In this document: positions 26,310-34,574 of the stretch, piece by piece
Numbering within the stretch: the stretch's first letter is position 1
How the letters are laid out: each line of letters starts with the position of its first letter
Assembly (NCBI RefSeq): GCF_038148855.1
Contig: NZ_JBBVGR010000003.1
Span: 248,001 to 312,000, forward strand
Direction of reading: 5' to 3'
DNA length: 64,000 nt
Source of the DNA: Phycobacter sedimenti
Lineage (GTDB): Bacteria; Pseudomonadota; Alphaproteobacteria; Rhodobacterales; Rhodobacteraceae
Position numbers and translations under genes: made by a program
The notes under the pieces: generated by a model
Databases searched by the model: none
Told to the model about the DNA's origin: nothing
The model's input: only the letters and a program-made list of their open reading frames with translations

Positions 26310-27104
26310 TCAGCTGCCCTCTGTGCCCAGCTCATAGGGGCAGAAGATCTCGTTCTGGATCGTGATCTGAGATCCGTCGATCAGGACGACGCCCAGACCG
26401 GGATCCTCCGGCGCAGGGCTGAAACTGTCCCAATCCCAGGCGGGCACGGGCGGCGGTGCCTGAAACAGGACGGATCGCAGAGTGGCAAAGGGCAGTCCTG
26501 CCGCCACGCCGCTCACGCTGCGATGCACATGCCCGATGCACAGCTGTACCGGCCCCGACGCGTGCCTGCTCACAAGATCAAGAAAGCTGTCGCCGTCGTA
26601 CATCTTGATCTCGTCCATCATCGGCAGGCCAAGGGTCATCGGCGGGTGGTGCAGAAAGAGGATGACCGGTTGATCCCCGGCGTGTTGCAGCTGGTTTTCC
26701 AGCCACTGCCGACGCGCAGCACAGAATTCTCCGCCGCTCGAAGCAGACTTATAGGTATCCAGAGCCAGCACCGTGGCTCCGTTCAGGGGCACGGCATACT
26801 GTATGAAATCCTCCATGCAACTGTCCGGCACAGGCAGGATCTGGCGCAAGAGCACGCGATCATCGTGGTTTCCCATCATCGGGAACCAGGGCATGGCAAG
26901 CCGGTCCAGAAGCGGGCGCAAGGCAGCGTAGTTCGCAAGGCCCGGATCATTCACCAGATCGCCCGAGATAACGCAGCACGCCGCATCCTCGTGATGGGCG
27001 TTGATATGGGCTATGGCAGCCTCTAGCCGCTGGCGCGGATCATGGCCAAGCGGCGCGCCTTCGGCCACGAAATGGAGATCTGAAATCCAAGCGATCTTTT
27101 TCAT
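26310..27104 (-). CDS. Metallophosphoesterase next to phnM, candidate cyclic-phosphate phosphodiesterase
   Basis: A 264-residue calcineurin-like phosphoesterase with the full metal set in order: SDLHF (Asp9, His11), GDLVND, GNHDD, HHPP and GHVH. This is the class III cyclic nucleotide/GpdQ-like group, acting on phosphodiesters. It ends the minus-strand phn run, 26 bases after phnM. The cluster has no phnP, whose product opens the ribosyl cyclic phosphate formed by C-P lyase, so this enzyme is a candidate replacement. The metal motifs are seen directly; the substrate is inferred from position only. Glycerophosphodiesters are an equally reasonable alternative. Confidence 0.83.
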   Translation of the reverse strand: MKKIAWISDLHFVAEGAPLGHDPRQRLEAAIAHINAHHEDAACCVISGDLVNDPGLANYAALRPLLDRLAMPWFPMMGNHDDRVLLRQILPVPDSCMEDFIQYAVPLNGATVLALDTYKSASSGGEFCAARRQWLENQLQHAGDQPVILFLHHPPMTLGLPMMDEIKMYDGDSFLDLVSRHASGPVQLCIGHVHRSVSGVAAGLPFATLRSVLFQAPPPVPAWDWDSFSPAPEDPGLGVVLIDGSQITIQNEIFCPYELGTEGS

Positions 27105-27130
27105 GTCGCGTCCTTTTATGCTGGTTTTGT

Positions 27131-28273
27131 TCAGGCGACCCGCACTCCACGAGAATAAACACCCTGCAGGGCGGGCACACCGGCGCGCATGGCGAAACGG
27201 ATCAGGTCCGCGCGTTTGCCGACCTCCAGCCGCCCGCGATCCTCAAGGCCCACCGCGCGCGCCGGAGCGCTGGTCACGGTGGCGATGCCACGCGCCATAT
27301 CGTCCCAGATCTCTCCCAGCCGTGCCGCTGCGAGGAGCAGCGCCGCAGGCACGTAGTCGGAGGAGACGATATCCAGAAGGTCCAGCTCGGCCAGCTCCTG
27401 CGCGGCCACATTGCCCGAGTGCGAACCGCCCCGGATCAGGTTCGGCGCGCCCATCATCACCTGAATGTCATGGGCATGGCAGGCGCGGGCGGCTTCGACC
27501 GTGGTGGGGAACTCGGCCAGCCGGATGCCGTGACCGGCAGAGACAGCGACCTGATCCTCGGTGGTGTCATCATGGCTGGCCAGCACCGCGCCAAACCGCT
27601 TCGCCGCCTTCACCGCCTCCACCTCGTGCAGGTCGCCATAGGTGTCGCGCATGGTCTTGAGGTTCGCGATATGCTGCAGGAAGGCATCATCATCGAAGCC
27701 GTGCTTGCCCTTCACATAGGCCTCGAGCTTGGAAATATCGCGGAACTGTCGCTGCCCCGGCGTGTGGTCCATCAGCGAGACCAGACCGACGCGATCTTCA
27801 TCTCCGAACTCATCCAGCTCCTCCACCAGGGTTTCCGAGCAGACCTCCGCCCGCAGGTGCAGGAAGTGGCTGATCTTCAGGGCATCCTTGGCGCGCAGTT
27901 CCAAGAGCTCACTGGCAAGGCTGCGGGCGTATTGACCGTATCGCGCTTCCTTGGCCTTGATCGACCCCACCCGCATTGCATCGAAAACTGTGGTGATCCC
28001 GGTGCCCGCCAGCTCGGCGTCATGGGCGATGATCGCGGCGGCATGGGGCCAGTCCACCTTGGGGCGGGGCTGGATGTGACGTTCCAGATTGTCGGTGTGC
28101 AGCTCGATCAGGCCGGGGCTGACGAAATCACCGCCGCAATCCACCGCACCGGCGGGCACGCCCGCACCCTCGGCCATATCCGTGATCTTTCCGTCCTTGA
28201 TCCTGAGGCTGCCGGTGCGGGTTTCACCGGGCAGGACAAGGGTGGCATTGGCAAGGATCATCTCTTGTGTCAT
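27131..28273 (-). CDS. phnM: Ribose 1-methylphosphonate 5-triphosphate diphosphatase
   Basis: A 380-residue amidohydrolase-superfamily enzyme matching PhnM, which removes pyrophosphate from alpha-D-ribose 1-methylphosphonate 5-triphosphate before C-P cleavage. The metal site starts at LIELHTDNLERHIQPRP near residue 55, and later SHDDTTEDQV, MGAPNLIRGGSHSGN and SSDYVPAALL follow the PhnM order. Length is normal. The start faces the DUF1045 gene with 52 bases between, a compact divergent promoter. It is separated from phnN by the oppositely oriented DUF1045 gene. Confidence 0.95.
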   Translation of the reverse strand: MTQEMILANATLVLPGETRTGSLRIKDGKITDMAEGAGVPAGAVDCGGDFVSPGLIELHTDNLERHIQPRPKVDWPHAAAIIAHDAELAGTGITTVFDAMRVGSIKAKEARYGQYARSLASELLELRAKDALKISHFLHLRAEVCSETLVEELDEFGDEDRVGLVSLMDHTPGQRQFRDISKLEAYVKGKHGFDDDAFLQHIANLKTMRDTYGDLHEVEAVKAAKRFGAVLASHDDTTEDQVAVSAGHGIRLAEFPTTVEAARACHAHDIQVMMGAPNLIRGGSHSGNVAAQELAELDLLDIVSSDYVPAALLLAAARLGEIWDDMARGIATVTSAPARAVGLEDRGRLEVGKRADLIRFAMRAGVPALQGVYSRGVRVA

Positions 28274-28325
28274 CTGGATTTCACATCTTTCGAGGTATTG
28301 GAAAGGCCACGTTTAGGAGGCCAAT

Positions 28326-29009
28326 GTGACATTTACGCGATACGCGATCTATTTTGCGCCGCCCCGTGCGGCGGAATGGAGCCGGTTCGGAGCCAGCTGG
28401 CTGGGCTGGGATATGGAGACCGGGGCCGAGGTTACGCACCCCGATGTGCCGGGGCTGGACGTTGCGGCGATCACCGCAACGCCGCGCAAATACGGGCTGC
28501 ATGCGACCATGAAACCACCCATGCGTCTGGCAGAGGGATATTCCCAGGCAGACCTTGAAGCCGCCTGCGCCGCGCTCGCCGCCACTCAGGCGCCGGTGAC
28601 ACTGGAGCGGTTGCAACTGGCGCGGCTGGGCCGCTTCCTGGCGCTGCGCCCGGTAGGCGATGAAAGCGCCCTCAATGCGCTGGCCGCCGCCTGCGTGACG
28701 GAACTGGACGCCTTTCGCGCCCCCGCGCCCGAGGCGGAACTTGCCCGCCGCCGCGGCGCGGGTCTCAGCCCCGAGCAGGACAAGAACCTTGTAACCTGGG
28801 GCTACCCTTACGTGCTTGATCAGTTCCGCTTTCACATCACCCTGACCGGCAAGCTGCCGAAACCTGACCTGCCCGGCGTCGAGGCTGCCTTGCAGTCGCA
28901 TCTGATCCCGCTGCTGCCCGCGCCCTTTACCATCACCGATCTGGCGCTGATGGGGGAGGATGCCGAGGGGCGCTTTCACCTGATCCACCGCTACACCCTC
29001 ACGGGCTGA
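28326..29009 (+). CDS. DUF1045 phosphonate-cluster protein, 2H phosphoesterase type
   Basis: A 227-residue protein matching the DUF1045 family often found with C-P lyase genes. It contains two H-x-T motifs in the arrangement of 2H phosphoesterases: H59-A-T61 in YGLHATMKPP and H170-I-T172 in FRFHITLTG. That superfamily works on cyclic phosphates and phosphodiesters. The start is GTG at 28326, set by a strong AGGAGG at 28315-28320. The gene is on the opposite strand to its phn neighbours, and its last 19 bases overlap the 3' end of phnN. A role in opening the ribosyl cyclic phosphate in place of PhnP fits, but is inference. Confidence 0.88.
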   Translation: MTFTRYAIYFAPPRAAEWSRFGASWLGWDMETGAEVTHPDVPGLDVAAITATPRKYGLHATMKPPMRLAEGYSQADLEAACAALAATQAPVTLERLQLARLGRFLALRPVGDESALNALAAACVTELDAFRAPAPEAELARRRGAGLSPEQDKNLVTWGYPYVLDQFRFHITLTGKLPKPDLPGVEAALQSHLIPLLPAPFTITDLALMGEDAEGRFHLIHRYTLTG

Positions 29010-29551
29010 AGCGCGGCGCGCGCGACCATGACCGCCGCGCCCAGATCGCCGCTGTTGTCGATCTCGTGCACCTTGGCCAGCCCCGCAGGCAAAGGCTTGC
29101 CCGCGCGGGCAAGTCGGCGCTTCACCTCGGCGGCATCCTCGCGCCCGCGCGCCGCCAGACGGGCGGCGAGCACCTCGGGGCGGGCGGTGACCGAGAGCAC
29201 GCGAAAATCGTCAAAGGCATCCTGCGCCTCCAACAGCACCCCGCGCGACAGGTTGACCAGAACCGCAGTTGCCCCGGTACGCAGGCTCTCGATCTCTCTT
29301 GGAATACCATAGTGCAGCCCATGGGCAGGCCAGTGCAGGGCAAAGGCGCCCTTGCCTGCCAGATCAAGAAACGCGGCTTCGGTAACGGGGGTGTAATCCT
29401 CACCGCCGGCCTCGGGGGCGCGGGTGATCACGCGGCGCATCAGCTTCACTCCGGGATCGGCCTGCCGCAGTCCCTCCATCAGGCTGTCCTTGCCCACACC
29501 CGACGGGCCGACGACGGCAATCACCGGCCCTTTTTGCGGTCGCTCCGTCAT
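28991..29551 (-). CDS. phnN: Ribose 1,5-bisphosphokinase
   Basis: A 186-residue P-loop kinase matching PhnN, which phosphorylates ribose 1,5-bisphosphate to PRPP, the salvage step for the sugar left after C-P lyase. The Walker A loop is VVGPSGVGKDSLMEGL at residues 13-28, and the guanylate-kinase-like MRRVITRAPEAGGEDY segment follows. The start overlaps the end of phnL by an ATGA. The 3' end overlaps the convergent DUF1045 gene. Confidence 0.93.
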   Translation of the reverse strand: MTERPQKGPVIAVVGPSGVGKDSLMEGLRQADPGVKLMRRVITRAPEAGGEDYTPVTEAAFLDLAGKGAFALHWPAHGLHYGIPREIESLRTGATAVLVNLSRGVLLEAQDAFDDFRVLSVTARPEVLAARLAARGREDAAEVKRRLARAGKPLPAGLAKVHEIDNSGDLGAAVMVARAALQPVRV

Positions 29552-30231
29552 GCAGCCGCCTGCGGCGCATAGGCCGAGACATCGATGAACCGGTCGCAGA
29601 CCTGATCGCGAGCCGCCTCATCGTGGAAAATGCCGATGATGGCTGCGCCGCGCGCCTTGGCGCCTTCGATCAGCCCCAGCACGGTGGCGCGGTTCTGCGC
29701 ATCAAGGCTCGCCGTGGGCTCATCCAGCAGAAGCGCCGGATAGTCATAGGCAAAGCCGCGTGCGATATTCACGCGCTGCTGCTCCCCGCCGGAGAACGTC
29801 GTGGGGCTGAGGCTCCAGAGCCGTTCGGGGATATTCAGTCCCGCCAGCAGGGTCGCCGCCTTTTCGCGCGCGTCCTCGATCGGGGTGCCTACCGCCAACA
29901 GCGGATCAGCCACCACATCGAGCGCAGGCACACGCGGCACCACCCGCAGGAACTGGCTGACATAGCCCAGCGTCTTGCGGCGCAGCTCAAGGATCTCGCG
30001 CGGCTCGGCCTTGGCCACATCTGTGTCGCCCACCAGAATGCTGCCAGAGGCGGCGAGGTAGTTGCCGTAGATGAGCCGCATCAGGGTCGATTTCCCGGCG
30101 CCCGAAGCCCCCACCAGCCCCACGCATTCGCCGGGTTTGACCGAGAGCGTTGCGCGCTCCATCACCGGGATCACCGCGCTGCCCTGATTGTGCAGGGTGA
30201 AGCTTTTGCTGACGTTGTTGAGTTCGATCAT
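29548..30231 (-). CDS. phnL: C-P lyase ABC-type ATPase
   Basis: A 227-residue ABC ATPase that matches PhnL: Walker A GASGAGKST, signature FSGGEQQRVNIARGF, Walker B LLLDEPTASLD. PhnL has no partner permease; with PhnGHIJ it is needed for attaching phosphonate to the ribose of ATP. ATG 30231 (MIELNNVSKSF) is chosen because the open frame before it does not resemble the family. It lies 10 bases after phnK and overlaps phnN by an ATGA. Confidence 0.93.
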   Translation of the reverse strand: MIELNNVSKSFTLHNQGSAVIPVMERATLSVKPGECVGLVGASGAGKSTLMRLIYGNYLAASGSILVGDTDVAKAEPREILELRRKTLGYVSQFLRVVPRVPALDVVADPLLAVGTPIEDAREKAATLLAGLNIPERLWSLSPTTFSGGEQQRVNIARGFAYDYPALLLDEPTASLDAQNRATVLGLIEGAKARGAAIIGIFHDEAARDQVCDRFIDVSAYAPQAAA

Positions 30232-30241
30232 CACTTTGTCC

Positions 30242-31012
30242 TCACACCTGCAACACGCTGGAAACCAGCAGCTGCGTATAGCCATGTTGCGGATCGTCGA
30301 GCACTTGATCCGTCAGGCCGGTTTCGACCACATGACCGTCCTTCATCACCATCAGCCGGTCGGCCAGTAGCCGCACCACCGCCAAATCGTGGGTCACGAT
30401 AATGGCGCTGAGACCCATCTCGCGCACGAGGCCCCGCAAGAGATCCAGCAGCCGCGCCTGCACCGAGACATCAAGGCCCCCGGTGGGTTCGTCCATGAAA
30501 ACAAGCCGAGGCCCGGTCACCAGGTTGCGGGCGATCTGCAGCCGCTGCTGCATGCCGCCGGAAAAGGCCGAGGGTCGGTCGTCGATGCGCGCATCTGAAA
30601 TCTCGACCCGGCCCAGCCAGTCGGCGGCGCGGGCGCGAATGTCGCCATAGTGACGATCACCAACGGCCATCAATCGCTCGCCGATGTTGCCACCGGCGGA
30701 GACCGACATGCGCAAGCCATCGCGGGCATGCTGGTGCACAAAGGCCCAGTCGGTGCGCCCCAGCATGCGGCGGGCAGGTTCCGACATGGTGACCGTATCC
30801 ACCGGCCCGTCGGCGCGGGTATCAAACACCACCTCGCCCCGATCCGGCGCCAGATGTCCGGCCAGACAATTCAGCAGCGTGGATTTTCCCGAGCCGCTTT
30901 CGCCGACAATGCCCATCACCTCACCGGGGTAGAGGTCAAAGCTGACATCCGTACAGCCGATCCGCGCGCCATACATCTTGGCGACGTCTTTCACTTGCAG
31001 CAAAGGGGTCAT
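30242..31012 (-). CDS. phnK: C-P lyase ABC-type ATPase
   Basis: A 256-residue ABC ATPase of the PhnK type, with Walker A GESGSGKSTLLNCLAG, signature FSGGMQQRLQIARNL and Walker B LVFMDEPTGGLD. PhnK docks on the PhnGHIJ core. The start at 31012 (MTPLLQVKDVAKMYGAR) overlaps the end of phnJ by an ATGA, so the genes are coupled. The long open frame upstream of it is antisense to nothing conserved and belongs to phnJ. Confidence 0.93.
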   Translation of the reverse strand: MTPLLQVKDVAKMYGARIGCTDVSFDLYPGEVMGIVGESGSGKSTLLNCLAGHLAPDRGEVVFDTRADGPVDTVTMSEPARRMLGRTDWAFVHQHARDGLRMSVSAGGNIGERLMAVGDRHYGDIRARAADWLGRVEISDARIDDRPSAFSGGMQQRLQIARNLVTGPRLVFMDEPTGGLDVSVQARLLDLLRGLVREMGLSAIIVTHDLAVVRLLADRLMVMKDGHVVETGLTDQVLDDPQHGYTQLLVSSVLQV

Positions 31013-31869
31013 GCCGCGGCCTCCTCTCCCAGGCGGCCCACATGGCCTGCCTCGCGCCGCGAACGGCAATAATCGGTGTCCGAGCAGACAAACATCCGGT
31101 TGCCCGCATCATCCAGGATCACCTCATCCAGATAGCTGTCTTCGGCGGCACAAAGGTCACACGGATGATCGGCCTTGCTGGCCTCGAACGGATAATCCTC
31201 GAAATCGAGGCTCACGACCTTGGTGTAGGGCGGCACCGCGTAGATGCGCTGCTCCCGGCCTGCACCGAACAGCTGGATCGCCGCCATCTCCATCTTGGGG
31301 TTGTCGAACTTGGGGATCGGCGAGGGATCCATCACGTAGCGATCCGACACCTTCACCGGATAGGCATAAGAGGTCGCGATGGCGCCGTGCTGGCTGATGT
31401 CCTCATAGAGCTTCACATGCATTAGGCCATATTCCTGCAAGGCATGCATCTTGCGGGTCTCGGTCTCGCGCGGCTCAAGAAAGCGCAGCGGTTCCGGGAT
31501 TGGCACCTGATAGACGAGGATCTGATCTTCGGTCAGCTCCGCCTCGGGGATGCGGTGGCGGGTCTGGATGACGCTGGCCTTTTCGGTTTCCTCGGTGGTG
31601 GCGACCCCGGCGGTGCGTTCAAAGAACTTGCGGATCGAAACCGCGTTGGTGGTGTCATCGGCGCCCTGATCGATCACCTTGAAGGTATCCTCGGGCGTCA
31701 GCGTTGCGGCAGAGACCTGTACCCCGCCGGTGCCCCATCCATAGGGCATGGGCATTTCGCGGCTGGCAAAGGGCACCTGATAGCCCGGCACGGCCAGACC
31801 TTTGAGGATCGCCCGGCGGATCATCCGCTTGGTCTGCTCATCGAGGTATGCAAAGTTATAGTCAGACAT
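31009..31869 (-). CDS. phnJ: Alpha-D-ribose 1-methylphosphonate 5-phosphate C-P lyase
   Basis: A 286-residue radical-SAM C-P lyase that breaks the carbon-phosphorus bond and leaves a ribosyl cyclic phosphate. Four cysteines (Cys237, Cys240, Cys262, Cys268) have spacing CX2CX21CX5C, the same as known PhnJ. The MSDYNFAYLDEQTKRMIRRA start is characteristic, and a GGAG lies 7 bases before this ATG, so I do not use the ATG 4 codons earlier. phnJ is separated from phnI by 456 bases holding a glycine-rich gene on the other strand, so it may need its own promoter or read-through. Confidence 0.96.
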   Translation of the reverse strand: MSDYNFAYLDEQTKRMIRRAILKGLAVPGYQVPFASREMPMPYGWGTGGVQVSAATLTPEDTFKVIDQGADDTTNAVSIRKFFERTAGVATTEETEKASVIQTRHRIPEAELTEDQILVYQVPIPEPLRFLEPRETETRKMHALQEYGLMHVKLYEDISQHGAIATSYAYPVKVSDRYVMDPSPIPKFDNPKMEMAAIQLFGAGREQRIYAVPPYTKVVSLDFEDYPFEASKADHPCDLCAAEDSYLDEVILDDAGNRMFVCSDTDYCRSRREAGHVGRLGEEAAA

Positions 31870-31900
31870 GGTTTTCTCCATTTTCTGACGGAGTTACGGA

Positions 31901-32185
31901 ATGGGCGGGTTTATCTTCATTGGAATAGCGTTGACGCTGATTGTGGCGCACCGAATCTGGGTTTTCCGACGATCCTCCCAAAGACGAAAGACACTTCGCC
32001 AGGATGACGGTGGAACCTGGGTCTGGATCGACTATGGCGGAAGGGAGTGCCGATCTGACATCCACCCGGACTCTCCCGGAGGTGCATGGTGCTCCGGCAG
32101 CGGCACCGGGGGCAGCGGCGGAGGTTTTGGCGGCGGTGGCTTTGATGGCGGCGGGGGTGACGGCGGTGGCGGCGGAGGGGATTGA
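31901..32185 (+). CDS. Small glycine-rich membrane-anchored protein inside the phn cluster
   Basis: A 94-residue protein with one N-terminal hydrophobic segment (FIFIGIALTLIVAHRIWVF, residues 4-22), a basic stretch RRSSQRRK, a short charged middle, and a C-terminal tail with about 65 percent glycine. The topology would be a single anchor with an exposed Gly-rich tail, as in small secretion or surface proteins. It is oriented against the phn genes and sits exactly between phnI and phnJ. I do not know its function. Its coherent layout and ATG start argue that it is real, but the composition makes the assignment moderate. Confidence 0.5.
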   Translation: MGGFIFIGIALTLIVAHRIWVFRRSSQRRKTLRQDDGGTWVWIDYGGRECRSDIHPDSPGGAWCSGSGTGGSGGGFGGGGFDGGGGDGGGGGGD

Positions 32186-32254
32186 ATAGCCGCGCCCTAA
32201 ATGCACCGTCCCCGGAACAAACTTGTTCATTTTGGGCCGGCATCGCCGGGCCGC

Positions 32255-32303
32255 GCCCGACCTCCCCCCCGGGAGGGCGCTTCGCCCCCACCCGAGGTCG
32301 GGC
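32255..32303. terminator. GC-rich hairpin between phnI and the glycine-rich gene
   Basis: GCCCGACCT (32255-32263) pairs with AGGTCGGGC (32295-32303), with an inner CCTCCC/GGGAGG stem at 32261-32276. It lies between the convergent glycine-rich gene and phnI stop codons and could end both transcripts. If so, phnJKLN would need a separate promoter. Confidence 0.5.
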
Positions 32304-32325
32304 ACTGCCCTGTGTTGCATGCAGC

Positions 32326-33426
32326 TCATTCCGCCGCCTCCTTGGCCGCCACCTGCTCCGCCGCATCGGCGGCTTCGCGGCGCAGCTTGCGCACCAGTTC
32401 CAGCTCGGACTGGAAATCGACGTAATGGGGCAGCTTGATATGTTCGAGGAACCCGGTCGCCTGGATATTGTCCGAGTGGCTGAGGACGAATTCCTCGTCC
32501 TGCGCGGCGGCGCCGAAGTTATCCTCGCCCAGCTCCTTCCAGCGCAGCGCGCGATCCACCAGCGCCATGGCAATGCTCTTGCGCTCTGACTGGCCGAACA
32601 CCAGACCATAGCCACGGGTGAACTGCGGCGGCACCGTCTTGGAGCCCTTGAACTGGTTCACCGTCTCGCATTCGGTCAGCTCCACCTCGCCGATCTCGAT
32701 GGCAAAGCCCAGCTCGGGGATCTCCATCTCAACCGCCACGGTGCCGATGCGCAATTCGCCCACAAAGGCGTGGTTGCGTGCATAGCCACGCTGGGTGGAA
32801 TAGGCCATGCCAAGGATGAACCCTTCGTCCCCGCGTGTCAGCGACTGCAGCCTGACCGATCGGTCAGCCGGAAACGCCATCGGCTCCCGCGTGAGGTCTC
32901 CGGGCTGAGCATCGGAAGCAGGCTCACGCTCGATAATGTCCTCGCCCTGCAGGAACTCGGTGATATGGGGTGTGGGTTCGGTCCGGGGCGTTGCAGCGGG
33001 GGCTTCCGGCACCTCGCCCTCAGCGGCCAGTTTGAAGTCCAAGAGGCGATGCGTATAGTCAAACGTCGGCCCCAGCACCTGCCCACCCGGCGCATCCTTG
33101 AAGGTCGCTGAAATGCGCCGATCGCAGGCCATGGCGCCGGTATCCACCGGCAGCGTATAGCCGAACCGCGGCAGGGTGGTTCGATAGGCGCGGATCAGGA
33201 AAATCGCCTCGATCAGATCACCGCGCGACTGTTTGATCGCCAGCGCCGCCAGATCGGGATCAAAGAGCGAACCTTCGGCCATCACCCGGTTCACCGCCAG
33301 CGCCAGCTGCTCGCGGATCTGCGCGAGGGAGAGTTCGGCGACCGAAGGTGCGCCGCGACGCTCCTCCGCCAGCCAGGCATGGGCGTTGTCAATGGCGCGC
33401 TCGCCGCCCTTTACTGCAACATACAT
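32326..33426 (-). CDS. phnI: C-P lyase core subunit
   Basis: A 366-residue PhnI, part of the PhnGHIJ complex that swaps adenine of ATP for methylphosphonate. The start MYVAVKGGERAIDNAHAWLA and later LVFGQSERKSIAMALVDRAL, then FLEHIKLPHYVDFQSELELV near the C-terminus, are typical of the family. Length is normal. It lies 3 bases after phnH. Downstream it is cut off from phnJ by the spacer and reverse-oriented gene. Confidence 0.95.
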   Translation of the reverse strand: MYVAVKGGERAIDNAHAWLAEERRGAPSVAELSLAQIREQLALAVNRVMAEGSLFDPDLAALAIKQSRGDLIEAIFLIRAYRTTLPRFGYTLPVDTGAMACDRRISATFKDAPGGQVLGPTFDYTHRLLDFKLAAEGEVPEAPAATPRTEPTPHITEFLQGEDIIEREPASDAQPGDLTREPMAFPADRSVRLQSLTRGDEGFILGMAYSTQRGYARNHAFVGELRIGTVAVEMEIPELGFAIEIGEVELTECETVNQFKGSKTVPPQFTRGYGLVFGQSERKSIAMALVDRALRWKELGEDNFGAAAQDEEFVLSHSDNIQATGFLEHIKLPHYVDFQSELELVRKLRREAADAAEQVAAKEAAE

Positions 33427-33429
33427 GCC

Positions 33430-34014
33430 TCAGACCTCCGCACGGATCTGGGTCGAGCGCGGCAGCGCCGCCACCTGGGACCCAGAGGTGAAAAAGAAAT
33501 CGACGCCCAGGGGGTAGAGCATCGCATTGCCCGCACAGGCCGCCGGATCCGGCAGCGCCATCCGCGCCGCGTCTTTGATGCCGGGGCCACTGAGGGTGGC
33601 ATTGGGGGCCTCAAAGCCCGTGACCTCGACGATCAGGGTGGTCGAGCGGTCCGGGTATTCCGCCGTCCCGATAGGGAAACGGTCAAGTGGCATCAGGGCC
33701 TCCCAACCACCAAGCGCGAAATCCGCCTCTTCGGCCGCAACAAGGGGCGCGCCAGTATGAAAGGTCAGCCAGCCCCGCAGGGCCCCGCTGTCCACATCCG
33801 GCGCCAGAAAGACGCCTGTTTCGGGATCGCAAAGGGTCAGCAGCAGGCTGCCCGCCGCCTCAGAAATCCCTTTGGGCGGGGTGCCGCCCGTGATCTCTTG
33901 CACCGTGCCGGGGCGCGCCATGGCATTCATCGCCGCGCGAAAGGCATGGGCCGAAGCCACTGGCGGATTGGCGAACCCACCCGCGTAGACCGTGTTGTCC
34001 GTCATCTGGTTCAT
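33430..34014 (-). CDS. phnH: C-P lyase core subunit
   Basis: A 194-residue PhnH subunit of the C-P lyase core. The VYAGGFANPPVASAHAFRAA opening and GLREITGG-like segment, here RPGTVQEITGG, are characteristic; the C-terminus contains PLGVDFFFTSGSQVAALPRS, the conserved PhnH ending. ATG 34014 overlaps the phnG stop by an ATGA; an ATG 3 codons later is possible. Confidence 0.93.
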   Translation of the reverse strand: MNQMTDNTVYAGGFANPPVASAHAFRAAMNAMARPGTVQEITGGTPPKGISEAAGSLLLTLCDPETGVFLAPDVDSGALRGWLTFHTGAPLVAAEEADFALGGWEALMPLDRFPIGTAEYPDRSTTLIVEVTGFEAPNATLSGPGIKDAARMALPDPAACAGNAMLYPLGVDFFFTSGSQVAALPRSTQIRAEV

Positions 34015-34466
34015 CAGTCCTCTCCCCGGACCATGGTGAAAAAATCGACCTTGGTCGCAGCGGCCTTTGACGCGCGCGCCTTTTTGGCAGCAGCGCGCTC
34101 TTGCTCAAGCGGCGCTAGGACCTTGGCCCGCAGGGCCTCCGCCGCCCCGGTCTGCATCAAGGCATCGATCTTGGCCGCCATTTCGGCCTTGGCCTTGGAG
34201 CGGCCCTGGACATAGCCGTGCCCGACGGTGCCATCGGCCAGCGACAGGGCGCAGCGGGTCACGGTCATCTCTCCGAGGTTGAAGGGCGCGCCGCTGCCGC
34301 CCATGCGGCCGCGCACCATGACGCCGCCCGCCTCGGGCGCACGCAGCCAGTCGAAGGCTGGCTCATGATCAAAGGCGCGCCAAAGTTCGGCAAGCCGGGA
34401 ATCGTCAGCAGAGGCAAGCAGGCCCATCCAGGCCTTGCGATCCTCTGCGGAAATAGTGGTGTTCAT
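34014..34466 (-). CDS. phnG: C-P lyase core subunit
   Basis: A 150-residue PhnG, first gene of the phn operon. It shows the family segments RKAWMGLLASADDSRLAELW and, in the centre, FNLGEMTVTRCALSLADGTV followed by GHGYVQGRSKAKAEMAAKID. In the complex PhnG pairs with PhnI. The start lies 108 bases from the divergent phnF, with a palindromic operator candidate between. Confidence 0.93.
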   Translation of the reverse strand: MNTTISAEDRKAWMGLLASADDSRLAELWRAFDHEPAFDWLRAPEAGGVMVRGRMGGSGAPFNLGEMTVTRCALSLADGTVGHGYVQGRSKAKAEMAAKIDALMQTGAAEALRAKVLAPLEQERAAAKKARASKAAATKVDFFTMVRGED

Positions 34467-34489
34467 CGTGTCAAAGCCTCTTGGCCGGG

Positions 34490-34518
34490 TTGTCTACATT
34501 TACTATACAACTAGACAA
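34490..34518. promoter_or_regulatory. Inverted repeat in the phnF-phnG promoter, candidate PhnF operator
   Basis: TTGTCTA (34490-34496) and TAGACAA (34512-34518) are perfect 7-base arms with a 15-base AT-rich spacer, itself containing a third related half-site, CTATACAA. The site lies in the 108-base divergent gap beside the regulator gene, where a GntR-type repressor would act on both promoters. Confidence 0.55.
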
Positions 34519-34574
34519 ATCATAGGTGACTCGCCCATGGCGGCGCAAGCCAATCCTTGTGAAAGTTTGATGAC

